Source of the DNA: Vibrio diabolicus
Lineage (GTDB): Bacteria; Pseudomonadota; Gammaproteobacteria; Enterobacterales; Vibrionaceae
Direction of reading: 5' to 3'
NCBI GenBank assembly: GCA_001048675.1
Contig: CCKK01000020.1
Location: 806,001 to 870,000 of the forward strand
DNA: 64,000 nucleotides
Shown here piece after piece: positions 7,960 through 16,725 of this stretch. A model generated the notes under the pieces. The model did no database searches and was not told the DNA's origin. It saw nothing but the letters and a program-made list of their open reading frames with translations. Each line of letters opens with the position of its first letter. Position 1 is the first letter of the stretch. The position numbers and the translations under genes are program-made.

Positions 7960-9535
7960 GAATTGCCTCTGTTCGTAGCGGAGAGCGAAGATCGCTTAAC
8001 TCCGGAGATGAAATGTTACGCGGCATGGCGTTGAAACTTGAAGGGGAGACTGGCGGACAGGTTCCCGTTTCCATATAGTTTAGTGCCGCAGAAAGCATAC
8101 CTTCAGACGGATCGCCTAATGGTTTTGTTAGGTCGTCATTGACCCAGCAACCTTCCACTCTATTGTTTAAGCCTAACTCGGTATTGATTTGGCTCTTTGG
8201 AGTAGGAATAAAACCATCAGCGAAGTCGCCAAATTTTTTCTCGTTCGCCGACTTGAACTGAATAGTGTAGTACATAGTGCCGCAGTTTTGTTCTGGTGAG
8301 AACCCATACGGTTTACCTGTGGTTGTTGAGCCTATTTGGATAACCTCAACATCAATGCCGCGCAAAGCGTTGATCAACAGTTCGCTTGAGGAAGCCGTGC
8401 CTCCTGAAGTCAGCACATATACGCGCTTTTTGTTCAGTGTCGGAAGCACTTGGTCCGAATACTTTTGTGCTGCCCAGTCTATTGCTAGATTCGTGAAGCG
8501 ATAGATGTTATCCCCATCTTTAATGGTACGCATCACTTTGTCGTTGTGAATCAGCTCACTGAAGACTCGGTTCTGACCAGCACCGCTTAGCATGTAGCCT
8601 ACTTGCGAGGACTGAAGTACTAAGCCACCGCCGTTGTAACGTAAATCAACGACGATCTCGTCAACATTCTCTGCCGAGAGCGTACTGAACGCCTCAATAA
8701 GTGGGGCTTGAGCGCTTGGTTCAAATGAGTTGTATTGTAGATAGCCGATCTGCATACCATTGTGTGCGATCACTTTGGCATTTTTAACTGGAGAAGTCAT
8801 GACATCAGAGGCGGTAAGCGTCACGGTTTTCTTTAGGCCGTCAACACTCTCAAATGTGAAGGTGTAATCTTGATTGATGTCAGGGTTAAACAGCGTTCTA
8901 TTAATAAAATCAATGTCGGACTGACTACCGGTGTTAACCACATCAATATTATTGATTTTTAGAAGCTTATCACCACGAGCAATGCCGCTTCTATCCGCTG
9001 GAGAGGCTTCTTCAGTATAGGAGATACGAACGTCTCTAGGTTGTACGCCGCGTAGGAATGCCCAGTTAAAACCAAACCCAGCGACTAAACCAGATTGCGA
9101 TGACTTCATATCATCTTCATAAGGGACGGTAAAGTGGAAGCGATCTTTCGGTTTACCAGTCGTGGTAGTAGCAGAGGTGACCAATGTGTTGAAGTAATCC
9201 GTCACGGTTTTGTAGTTTGCTGGATTATTATCAGGAACTTCGTCATACCAAAGGTAAGTTTCGTTAGTAAAAGCTCTTAAAAAGAGTTTTTCGTGTAAAG
9301 CAGAACCTAATTCATCTGGATAGGCGGCATAATTGTTATATGGGTCTCGACCCACTCGTGGGGTTTCACATTGGTTGACAAACGAGCTTGATGGTTGGCT
9401 AAAATCACCGGCTTTCCATGTTGGTCCGGTTGCGCTGCTAGTTGACGGAGTAGATGAACCATTACCGCCGCCACCGCCACAACCTTGTAATAATGCGAGA
9501 GTGACTGCCGTTGCTAAAGAATACTTAAATTTCAC
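7943..9535 (-). CDS. S41 family peptidase, lipoprotein
   Basis: 530 residues starting at a GTG with AAGGA upstream. The lipobox LLQGC near residue 19 is followed by a Gly/Ser linker, a helical domain, a PDZ domain (about 170-260, with a FGFNWAFLRG...ARGDKLLKINN carboxylate loop) and a C-terminal-processing-protease domain. The nucleophile region TASSSELLINALRG is near 380-390, matching the S-x-S-E pattern of S41. It probably acts in the periplasm on misfolded or tail-tagged proteins. It is co-transcribed with the small lipoprotein that follows. The family is secure; the substrate is unknown. Confidence 0.82.
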   Translation of the reverse strand: MKFKYSLATAVTLALLQGCGGGGGNGSSTPSTSSATGPTWKAGDFSQPSSSFVNQCETPRVGRDPYNNYAAYPDELGSALHEKLFLRAFTNETYLWYDEVPDNNPANYKTVTDYFNTLVTSATTTTGKPKDRFHFTVPYEDDMKSSQSGLVAGFGFNWAFLRGVQPRDVRISYTEEASPADRSGIARGDKLLKINNIDVVNTGSQSDIDFINRTLFNPDINQDYTFTFESVDGLKKTVTLTASDVMTSPVKNAKVIAHNGMQIGYLQYNSFEPSAQAPLIEAFSTLSAENVDEIVVDLRYNGGGLVLQSSQVGYMLSGAGQNRVFSELIHNDKVMRTIKDGDNIYRFTNLAIDWAAQKYSDQVLPTLNKKRVYVLTSGGTASSSELLINALRGIDVEVIQIGSTTTGKPYGFSPEQNCGTMYYTIQFKSANEKKFGDFADGFIPTPKSQINTELGLNNRVEGCWVNDDLTKPLGDPSEGMLSAALNYMETGTCPPVSPSSFNAMPRNISSPELSDLRSPLRTEAIHVEIN

Positions 9536-9896
9536 TTTTCTATGTCCTTATAAATAATAGAATTATAATTATCTGTTTTGCTTTTTTATTAGCTAGATGA
9601 ATGTATTAATTTAATTTGTTCGTCTGCAAATTTATAGTTAAATAGTGTGAGGTAAATAACGTAAAAAAGTTGTCTTTTATACTTAAGCTAAATTAGTCAT
9701 TACTTAAGTTTTCTGTCTATTTCAAAATAGCTAACAAGACCATTAGTAAGTGTGAAATTAAGACAAGCTCTTAGTTGACGAAGCGATGCTCGCTAAATAA
9801 AAAATCAGAATTAGATTCAGGAAACGCTTTGAATCAATAGTTTGGTAGGGATATATGATGTTATCTGGGATTTGTTTGATTTATTTATCTGATGCT
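9536..9896. other. AT-rich intergenic region
   Basis: 361 nt without a credible gene. It must contain the promoter of the S41 operon near its left end and the 3' region of the HTH gene that ends at 9897. I see no clear hairpin terminator or repeated operator. Confidence 0.4.
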
Positions 9897-10661
9897 TTAA
9901 CTTAATTTAGTGAGTTGAGCGACGTGCTTTAATAAGCTTCCGTCAATGTTGGGTAAATCATCAGCGAAAAATATCTGAGCGCCGGGAGTGCAGCGCATTA
10001 ATATATTTGTTAGTTCACCTTCGTTGTTGGAAGTGTTAACTGCGTTAAGTTTCGCTAATTTATTACAAAGCTCGTCCTCTATTTGCACTTTTTGCTCTTC
10101 GGTGAGCCTAATGCGACCCACACACACACCTGGGTTGATGTTATGAGAAAGCGACTCTTGTTGAAATCGCTCTTTGAATAAGGTGTCCAATGCGGTACCT
10201 TCTTCCATAATAAATCGACGACCAGAACGGTAAAACAAGCCGTCTCCGAAGTTTTCGACATATCCTAGAATTTCCGCGATACGCAAATAGAATCGTAAGC
10301 TTGTATCAGAAATTCCGTAAGTTTGGGCTATCTCTTGCGGTTTAATATCACGAGAAGTCAGCATATAAATAAAATCAAGTAAATAAGGATGCTCAACGAA
10401 AAGGGCGCTCTCTTCATCTGTTAGCATTTGCTCGTTTTGGTGCTGAAGCTCGTTGGCTAAGGTTGCGAGTTCGATGAGATCGGTATTCAGGTAGTTCAGA
10501 TAAATAAGTACTTTATCCAAACCTAAAGCCGGATTATGTAGGTGGCGTTTTATACTAGATAAAGGGATGCCACTTTTCTCTGACAAGGAATTATAGCAAA
10601 GCCCTTCTTCTTTAATCTTTTGTCGTAGCGCTGCGAGTAAAAACTTTGGTCCAACATTCAT
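9897..10661 (-). CDS. Putative HTH transcriptional regulator, unknown family
   Basis: 254 residues, soluble. The N-terminus (about 8-60: LLAALRQKIKEEGLCYNSLSEKSGIPLSSIKRHL) reads as a Cro/C1-type helix-turn-helix. A second HTH-like stretch lies near 105-140 (IKPQEIAQTYGISDTSLRFYLRIAEILGYV). The C-terminal half has no recognisable motif. It lies 30 nt downstream of the GntR regulator gene on the same strand and is likely co-transcribed with it, so it may be a second regulator of the hydroxyproline block. No specific function can be given. Confidence 0.6.
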   Translation of the reverse strand: MNVGPKFLLAALRQKIKEEGLCYNSLSEKSGIPLSSIKRHLHNPALGLDKVLIYLNYLNTDLIELATLANELQHQNEQMLTDEESALFVEHPYLLDFIYMLTSRDIKPQEIAQTYGISDTSLRFYLRIAEILGYVENFGDGLFYRSGRRFIMEEGTALDTLFKERFQQESLSHNINPGVCVGRIRLTEEQKVQIEDELCNKLAKLNAVNTSNNEGELTNILMRCTPGAQIFFADDLPNIDGSLLKHVAQLTKLS

Positions 10662-10691
10662 CCTTGAATATCACCTTATTCGTTATTCCGT

Positions 10692-11366
10692 TTACTGGCT
10701 GATATTTTGCCTTTCAAGCAGCAGGTTTCGAATCGCTGTGCCTGCTTCTAGAATGTGTTTTTTCAGCAGATACTTGGCGCCTTCTATATCGCGATTTTGG
10801 CACATTTCAAACAAGCTTAAGTGCTCTTCTTCTGCCTTTTTAATGCCTGTTGTGAACAATAGCTGCATACGTATGTATCGGTCACACTTTGTGTTCAAGT
10901 TGTAAATGACGTCCATAGTTTCAGGCATGTTGGCTGGCGCATATAGGGCTTTGTGGAACTCGTAGTTGTAGTTGCTCCATTCTTCTACTTCGTCGCCACT
11001 GTTCACTACTGACTCGAAACGTTCGCGAACTTCGCGCGCGCGTTCAAGGTCAGCGTCTGTCATATTTTGAATCGCGCGCTCTAAAATGTGGCATTCCACG
11101 ACAGCGCGCAGTTCAAATAGCTCATTGATTTTCTCTGGAGATAGCTCAGTGACCGTCGCACCTTTGTGAGGTTCAAAGCTAACGAGTCCTTGTGCTTCCA
11201 ATTGAACTAACGCTTCACGCACAGGAATTCGGCTAACATTAAACTCTTTTGCTAACGCATCTTGACGTAAAGGTTGACCAGTTTTTAACTCGCCCTTCAA
11301 GATCTGAGTTCGAATTGCTTCCTCAACGAGCTGAGTGCGCGTTTTAAAAACAGGTTTCTGTGACAT
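10692..11366 (-). CDS. GntR/FadR-subfamily regulator (FCD domain), probable hydroxyproline regulator
   Basis: 224 residues. The winged HTH (about 10-75) contains KTGQPLRQDALAKEFNVSRIPVREALVQLEAQGLV, the GntR signature. The all-helical FCD effector domain (about 85-220) has ELRAVVECHILERA and the later His-containing segments that bind metal and an organic-acid ligand. The ATG at 11366 follows GGGAGA; an upstream ATG at 11399 lies inside the putative operator and is rejected. That operator (11389-11400) resembles sites in front of the hydroxyproline genes, so autoregulation and local control are likely. It is transcribed separately from the dehydrogenase, behind a terminator. Confidence 0.82.
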   Translation of the reverse strand: MSQKPVFKTRTQLVEEAIRTQILKGELKTGQPLRQDALAKEFNVSRIPVREALVQLEAQGLVSFEPHKGATVTELSPEKINELFELRAVVECHILERAIQNMTDADLERAREVRERFESVVNSGDEVEEWSNYNYEFHKALYAPANMPETMDVIYNLNTKCDRYIRMQLLFTTGIKKAEEEHLSLFEMCQNRDIEGAKYLLKKHILEAGTAIRNLLLERQNISQ

Positions 11367-11388
11367 TGAAGTCTCCCGTGAAATTAAT

Positions 11389-11400
11389 ATTGTATCCAAT
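11389..11400. promoter_or_regulatory. Candidate GntR operator before the regulator gene
   Basis: ATTGTATCCAAT, one mismatch from the perfect palindrome ATTGTATACAAT found at 14140. It is centred about 28 nt upstream of the regulator's start codon. Confidence 0.6.
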
Positions 11401-11477
11401 CCATTTTACTTTAGTAGTTTATTGTTTTTCTGGCACAAACCAACTAGGAAAGAAGGTTTTGAGAAGTAGAGTGAAAT

Positions 11478-11502
11478 AAAAGGCATCAGTTGATGCCTTT
11501 TT
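11478..11502 (-). terminator. Terminator after the semialdehyde dehydrogenase gene
   Basis: The inverted repeat AAAGGCATCA / TGATGCCTTT with a 2-nt centre lies just after the stop at 11519 on the minus strand and ends in a T-rich tract. It separates the catabolic genes from the regulator gene. Confidence 0.75.
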
Positions 11503-11518
11503 GAGCCATTTGGTGATC

Positions 11519-13051
11519 TTATTGGGAGACTCTGCCATCTATGGCGCGTTGAATACCCAGTGGGTTCGACGCTTTTAATGAATCCGGCAATAAAGATTCT
11601 GGCAAAGCTTGATAAGCGACGGGACGCAACCAACGATGAATAGCCTCCGCTCCGACAGATGTTGAGGCAGAATTGGTTGAAGCAGGATATGGTCCACCAT
11701 GAACCATAGCGTAACCAACCTCGACGCCAGTTGGCCAACCGTTGAATACAATGCGTCCGGCGATTTCTTCCAAACTTGGAAGCAGTTGCTTCGCTTGTTC
11801 TTCGTCTTCAGCGGTAGCGTGAAGGGTTGCGGTGAGCGAGCCAGTCAGTGAATCACTCAGTTTCAACATGTCTTCGAAATCTTCACAGGTTACGATTAAC
11901 GATTGAGGGCCGAATATTTCTTCCTCCCATTGCGGGTTTTTACGCCAGTTTTTACTGTCCGTCACGAACAGTGCTGGTGAGACATTGGTCGCTTCTGCTT
12001 GTTCAGAACGAGTGACGTTAATGCCTGTTTCGGAAGTTCGCTTATCCACTTCGGATTCATATGTTTCTCGGATTCCTTGCGTTAGCAAAGTGGCCGTTGA
12101 TTGTTGTCGAATTAACCCTTGAGCGGTTTCGATAAAGGCTTGCGTTTCTGGGCTATTCAAGACAAATACAACGCCTGGTTTTGTACAAAATTGTCCACAG
12201 CCCAAAGTCATAGAAGCCACAAATTCTTCAGCCAATGATGCGTTTGCCCGTATGGCTGAAGGGAGAATAAATGTTGGGTTAATCGCCCCTAGTTCGCCAT
12301 AGAAGGGGATTGGCTCTGGTCTTTGCTGAGCTAGATTAAACAGCGCACGGCCACCACCGACTGAGCCTGTAAACCCGACCCCTTTAATTTTTGGATGGGT
12401 AACGAGTGCTTGGCCAAGTGCGCGTTTGTTGCCTTGCAATAGCGTGAAGATGGCTTGCGGTAAGCACTCTTTCTCAAGTGCAGCCTCAATACACTCAGCA
12501 ACAAGTTGACTGGTGCCAGGGTGGGCGGTATGGCCTTTTACAATCACAGGGCAGCCAGCAGCCAGTGCCGAAGCCGTATCACCACCTGCAGTAGAAAATG
12601 CGAGCGGAAAATTAGACGCACCAAACACGGCGACAGGGCCAATTGCTATTTGCTGACGACGAATATCTGGTTTCGGCAGTGGTTGACGGTCTGGGTTTGG
12701 CGTATCGAAAATTGCTTGATGGTGATTGCCCGATCTCACGACCTCGGCAAATAGTCGTAATTGGTTCGCGGTACGTCCTATTTCACCGCTTAAACGTGCT
12801 TCGGGAAGGGCAGTTTCCAAATGAGCACGAGCAACGATTTCTTCACTCTTCACTTCCAATTCAGAGGCGATAGAGCAAAGTAAGCTCGCTCGCTTTGCAT
12901 TGCTTAGTTGGCGAAACTCACGCGCAACGCTTTGGGCGGCGGAGGCGGCTTGATTAACTTCTTGCTCTCCATGTACCGGAAACGCTGTGGGTAGAGGCTC
13001 ACCAGTAAAGGCGTTGACTGCGTAAAAAGTGGTTGGTTCTTGTGGGTTCAT
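11519..13051 (-). CDS. Alpha-ketoglutarate semialdehyde dehydrogenase (2,5-dioxovalerate dehydrogenase)
   Basis: Oxidises 2-oxoglutarate semialdehyde to 2-oxoglutarate with NAD(P)+, the last step of hydroxyproline degradation. 510 residues of the aldehyde dehydrogenase superfamily: FGASNFPLAFSTAGGDTASALAAGCPVIVKGH cofactor region near 145-175, GFTGSVGGGRALF near 225, catalytic Glu in YGELGAINP near 255 and catalytic Cys in GCGQFCTKPG near 290. These spellings are those of the KGSADH group. The second of two tandem ATGs was chosen for spacing from AAGGA. It lies 18-21 nt behind the epimerase gene, clearly the same operon. Confidence 0.85.
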   Translation of the reverse strand: MNPQEPTTFYAVNAFTGEPLPTAFPVHGEQEVNQAASAAQSVAREFRQLSNAKRASLLCSIASELEVKSEEIVARAHLETALPEARLSGEIGRTANQLRLFAEVVRSGNHHQAIFDTPNPDRQPLPKPDIRRQQIAIGPVAVFGASNFPLAFSTAGGDTASALAAGCPVIVKGHTAHPGTSQLVAECIEAALEKECLPQAIFTLLQGNKRALGQALVTHPKIKGVGFTGSVGGGRALFNLAQQRPEPIPFYGELGAINPTFILPSAIRANASLAEEFVASMTLGCGQFCTKPGVVFVLNSPETQAFIETAQGLIRQQSTATLLTQGIRETYESEVDKRTSETGINVTRSEQAEATNVSPALFVTDSKNWRKNPQWEEEIFGPQSLIVTCEDFEDMLKLSDSLTGSLTATLHATAEDEEQAKQLLPSLEEIAGRIVFNGWPTGVEVGYAMVHGGPYPASTNSASTSVGAEAIHRWLRPVAYQALPESLLPDSLKASNPLGIQRAIDGRVSQ

Positions 13052-13072
13052 CATTCTTCCTTACTATCCTTA

Positions 13073-14074
13073 TTACTTCACTTCAAATCCGTACGCATAT
13101 GGGTCTTCATCGTCTACCCATATCGTGTTGTGACCGTATACTTGTGCCCATCCTTCAATACTTGGCAAAATAGCGGCTTTGCCATTCACTTCGGTAATGC
13201 CTTCTATACGTCCTTGAAATAGGCTGCCGATGATACTTTCGTGAACAAAGTCTTCCCCTTGATTGAGTTTGCCTCTTGCATGCCATTGCGCCATGCGTGC
13301 ACTTGTTCCCGTACCACATGGCGAGCGATCCAACGCTTTGTCGCCGTAAAACACAGCATTTCGAGCGGTAGCGTTTTCTTGAGTGGGCTCTCCGGTCCAT
13401 AGCACGTGAGAAACACCGCACACTGTTGGATCTTCTGGATGTACGCACTCAACCGCTCGAGATACCGCTTCGCGAACTTTTGGAGAAAGCATCAAAATTT
13501 CATCTGGAGAGTAGTGTTCAAGTCCGGCGTAGTTATCTTGAGGGTCGACGATTACGTAATAGTTTCCGCCATAAGCAACATCGACGGTGAGCTCACCTAA
13601 GCCCTCTATGTCCACGGTTACGTCTTGGTGGGCAAGGTAAGCTGGTACGTTAAATATCTTTACCGACGTGACCTTGTCACCTTTTGTTTGGTAGTGCACT
13701 TCGATTTGTCCTGCTGGGACATCAAGTATCAAACGGCCTTCTTTTTTGGGAGTGATAAGGCGATTCTCGATAGCGGTGGTGACGGTTCCAATGGTGCCGT
13801 GGCCACACATTGGTAAGCAGCCACTGGTTTCAATAAACAGAATAGAAGCGTCTGCGTTGTCACTGCAAGGAGGCAAGACAACTGACCCCGACATCATTGA
13901 GTGTCCGCGAGGCTCAAACATGAGTGCCTGACGAATCCAATCATAATGCTCAAGAAAGTATTGGCGCTTTTCGCTCATGGTATTGCCTTCGAGTGGAGGC
14001 ACACCGCCTGCTACCAGCCTAACTGGGTTGCCGCAGGTGTGGGCATCAATACAGAAAAAAGTTCCTTGCCTCAT
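13073..14074 (-). CDS. 4-hydroxyproline 2-epimerase (proline racemase family)
   Basis: Interconverts trans-4-hydroxy-L-proline and cis-4-hydroxy-D-proline without cofactor. 333 residues starting MRQGTFFCIDAHTCGNPVR. Both catalytic cysteines are present, in LPMCGHGTIGT near residue 90 and SPCGTGTSARMA near 253. The second Cys argues against trans-3-hydroxyproline dehydratase, where it is replaced by Ser/Thr. AAGGAG precedes the ATG. It is the first gene of a minus-strand operon with the semialdehyde dehydrogenase and diverges from the D-hydroxyproline oxidase gene over a perfect 12-bp palindrome. A true proline racemase is possible but less likely in this context. Confidence 0.87.
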   Translation of the reverse strand: MRQGTFFCIDAHTCGNPVRLVAGGVPPLEGNTMSEKRQYFLEHYDWIRQALMFEPRGHSMMSGSVVLPPCSDNADASILFIETSGCLPMCGHGTIGTVTTAIENRLITPKKEGRLILDVPAGQIEVHYQTKGDKVTSVKIFNVPAYLAHQDVTVDIEGLGELTVDVAYGGNYYVIVDPQDNYAGLEHYSPDEILMLSPKVREAVSRAVECVHPEDPTVCGVSHVLWTGEPTQENATARNAVFYGDKALDRSPCGTGTSARMAQWHARGKLNQGEDFVHESIIGSLFQGRIEGITEVNGKAAILPSIEGWAQVYGHNTIWVDDEDPYAYGFEVK

Positions 14075-14139
14075 TTTTCGCTCCTTGCTGAAAAAATGGT
14101 TGAATTAAACAATAGTGATGTTAACGTAATGTAAAATAT

Positions 14140-14151
14140 ATTGTATACAAT
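14140..14151. promoter_or_regulatory. Candidate GntR operator, perfect palindrome
   Basis: ATTGTATACAAT, fully palindromic, lies between the divergent epimerase (start 14074) and D-amino-acid oxidase (start 14184) genes. It is the best copy of a motif repeated before five units of the block. Confidence 0.7.
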
Positions 14152-14183
14152 CTACGTTTTCAAGTGTGACTCGGAGCATATTT

Positions 14184-15440
14184 ATGTTGGTCAAGGATGA
14201 AACTAAAAAGGAAAGGATCGCTGTGATAGGTGCGGGGATTATTGGCTTATCAATTGGCTTGAAATTGCAGCAGCAAGGTTATCAAGTCACGATTTTTGAT
14301 CCCAATGGCGTGGGGAATGGATGCTCTAAGGGAAATGCAGGTCATATCGCGACTGAGCAAATCTTCCCTCTTGCAACGCCAGCGCTGCTTCCACAATTAC
14401 CTAAAATTCTGCTAGATCCCAAAAGTCCGGTTTCGATCCGTTGGCAAGATATGCCAAACACAATCGGGTGGATGATTCGTTTTCTATTACAAACAAAGCC
14501 ATCAGCTGCGGAGCGGGCAAAAAACGCGATTAAGAGTCTTAACGAGCGGTCAGTGGCAAGTTGGCGTGGCGTGCTTGATTCAATCGGAAAAGCACATCTA
14601 ATAAAAATGAATGGTTCATTGCTCACTTTTGAAAACGAGAAACTGTTTCAGAATTATCAAAGTACGCTTAACTCACTGGCTAAAAACGGTGTGACGTATC
14701 AAGTTTGGACACAAGAGGAGATTCGAGAGCGGATACCTGATCTCAGCCATAAGGTTCGTGTCGGCGTCTTTTTTCCCGAAACAGGTCATACGCTAGACCC
14801 TTATCAGCTCTGTGTTGAGCTAAATGAAGCTTTTGAAGTTCTTGGCGGTAAGGTTTTACAAAAAGGTGTATCTGCGTTGGCGAAAAATGGTGATGTGTTG
14901 GTTGAGTCTCAAACACATTCATTTGACCGAATCATTGTTGCCGCTGGTGTACATTCTAAGCCTTTGATACGGCAACTAACCGGAGTCAAAGTGCCGATTC
15001 AAGCCGAGCGCGGTTATCACCTAATGGTGGACGACAGGCGTAATGTATTGCCTTTTCCTATTAGCTCTGCCGATAGAAAATTCATCATGACTCCTATGTC
15101 AGGTGGGTTACGCTTGGCAGGCACTGTTGAGTATGCCGATGTAGAGTCACCACCCAATATGAAACGTTCAGAAATGCTTTTTCAGTTAGGTGATGAGATG
15201 TTTGAGTCGGGGTTAGATCCACTCAAGCAAGGAGAAAAGTGGATGGGGAATCGGCCTTCAACAGTCGACTCGTTACCGGTTATTGATAGCATTTGGGATG
15301 GAAATGTATTACTGGCATTTGGCCACCAACATCTTGGATTAACTCAAGCGGCGATTACGGCAGATCTCCTTTTAGAGCTTATCGAAGGAAAGCCGACATC
15401 GATTGATCTTTCACCTTTTTCACTACAACGATTTACCTGA
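14184..15440 (+). CDS. FAD-dependent D-amino acid (D-hydroxyproline) dehydrogenase
   Basis: DAO/DadA-type flavoprotein, 418 residues. The N-terminal dinucleotide-binding motif is GAGIIGLSIGLKLQQQG (about 10-26). The substrate/FAD domain ends with FGHQHLGLTQA near 382-392. In hydroxyproline pathways this type oxidises cis-4-hydroxy-D-proline to 1-pyrroline-4-hydroxy-2-carboxylate. The ATG at 14184 has GGAG 8 nt upstream; an in-frame GTG at 14166 is less likely. The divergent epimerase supplies its substrate. General D-amino acid oxidation is the alternative. Confidence 0.83.
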   Translation: MLVKDETKKERIAVIGAGIIGLSIGLKLQQQGYQVTIFDPNGVGNGCSKGNAGHIATEQIFPLATPALLPQLPKILLDPKSPVSIRWQDMPNTIGWMIRFLLQTKPSAAERAKNAIKSLNERSVASWRGVLDSIGKAHLIKMNGSLLTFENEKLFQNYQSTLNSLAKNGVTYQVWTQEEIRERIPDLSHKVRVGVFFPETGHTLDPYQLCVELNEAFEVLGGKVLQKGVSALAKNGDVLVESQTHSFDRIIVAAGVHSKPLIRQLTGVKVPIQAERGYHLMVDDRRNVLPFPISSADRKFIMTPMSGGLRLAGTVEYADVESPPNMKRSEMLFQLGDEMFESGLDPLKQGEKWMGNRPSTVDSLPVIDSIWDGNVLLAFGHQHLGLTQAAITADLLLELIEGKPTSIDLSPFSLQRFT

Positions 15441-15457
15441 AAAATTTAATATTAAAT

Positions 15458-15469
15458 ATTGTATAAAAT
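15458..15469. promoter_or_regulatory. Candidate GntR operator before the solute-binding protein gene
   Basis: ATTGTATAAAAT, one mismatch from ATTGTATACAAT, 95 nt before the solute-binding protein start and 18 nt after the oxidase stop. It suggests a separate regulated promoter for the transporter genes. Confidence 0.5.
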
Positions 15470-15563
15470 ATATTAAATGCTAATGTTAACTTAATTTTAA
15501 CAAGGCTGGTATCCAACAGCCGTACTCGGATGCCTCCAGAAGAACAACCAAAAGGAGTAAAAC

Positions 15564-16638
15564 ATGTCACGAATGACCAAAGCACCATTGGCGCTGTTGA
15601 TTTCAGGAATGCTGTTGGGGACCTCTGCTTATGCTGAAGACAAATTGACGGTCGTATCTTGGGGTGGTGCATTCACAAAGAGCCAAGTGGAGGCATATCA
15701 CAAGCCTTTCATTAAAAAAACAAGGTGTTGAGATCGTATCCGAGGATTTCAGCGGCGGATTAGCCGAAATTAAAGCGCAGGTGGAAGCGAACAACGTGCG
15801 CTGGGATTTGGTGTCTCTCGACAAGCCGGACATTGTTCGTGGTTGTGCCGAAGGGTTATTAGAACCAGTGAACCCAAGTATTTTGCCTCCGGGCGCAGAT
15901 GGAACACCAGCACAAGAGGATTTCATTGATGGTGCGATTCACGAGTGCGCAATCAATACCATCGTTGTGTCCACAGTATTAGCGGTGAACGAAGACGCGT
16001 TTAAAGGTAAGGTTTTGCCTAGCAAGTTGACCGATCTTTTTGACCTAAAAACTTTTCCAGGTCGACGTGCATTGCAAAAACAACCTCAGGGTAATCTTGA
16101 GTGGGCACTATTGGCTGATGGTGTAAAACCAGAAGAGGTCTACAGCCTGCTCGAAACCGAAGCGGGGCGTGAGCGTGCGTTTGCTAAGTTGGATACGATC
16201 AAATCAGAAGTGCTGTGGTGGACAACAGGTGCCCAGCCACCTCAAATGCTTGCTGACAAAGAAGTGGTGATCGCCTCGGCTTTTAACGGCCGAATTCACA
16301 ATGCCCGTAAAGATGAGGGTCAACCATTTCGGATTATATGGGACCGTCAAATGGGTTACATGAATGGATGGGCGATACCTAAAGGGAGTGAGAACACAAA
16401 GCTTGCATTGGACTTCATTGCTTTTTCTTCAGGAACAAAACCATTAGCTGATCAAGCTAAGTACGTTGCCTATGGGCCTACGCGTAAGTCGTCTTCGGCG
16501 GAGGTGAACCCAGACATTTTAGCGAACCTTCCTACCGCACCTCAAAACTTCCAAACCGCCTTCCTGATTAACGATGAATGGTGGTCAGACTACGCGGATG
16601 AACTAAATGAAGAGTTTAATACTTGGCTGCTTAACTAG
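15564..16638 (+). pseudogene. ABC transporter solute-binding protein (PotD-like), frameshifted
   Basis: The ATG at 15564 follows AAAGGAG and starts a signal peptide (ALLISGMLLGTSAYA) and the mature start EDKLTVVSWGG. After 55 codons the frame ends at a TGA at 15729. The rest of the protein (KKQGVEIVSEDFSGG onward to 16638) continues in the +1 frame. The switch falls in a run of seven A at 15714-15720; six A would give one open frame of about 357 residues. The family is the periplasmic spermidine/putrescine-type binding protein. It is the likely partner of the ATPase and permeases at 18745-21994, so the importer lacks its receptor if the shift is real. A sequencing error is more likely. Confidence 0.8.
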
Positions 16639-16725
16639 GCGTTAATTTGTGTATGGGGCCGAGTTTTCATCCATAAGCGAGGTTCCGTACTTTTCCTCAA
16701 CTGTATTTATGTTTTCGGAGAAATG

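Noticed and set aside
13155..14134. Several open frames of 60-97 codons overlapping the epimerase gene
   Set aside because: All are in other frames of a clear racemase-family gene with complete catalytic motifs.
15714..15731. Programmed frameshift in the solute-binding protein
   Set aside because: No stimulatory structure or classical shift signal was seen, and similar indels elsewhere in the window make an artefact more likely.
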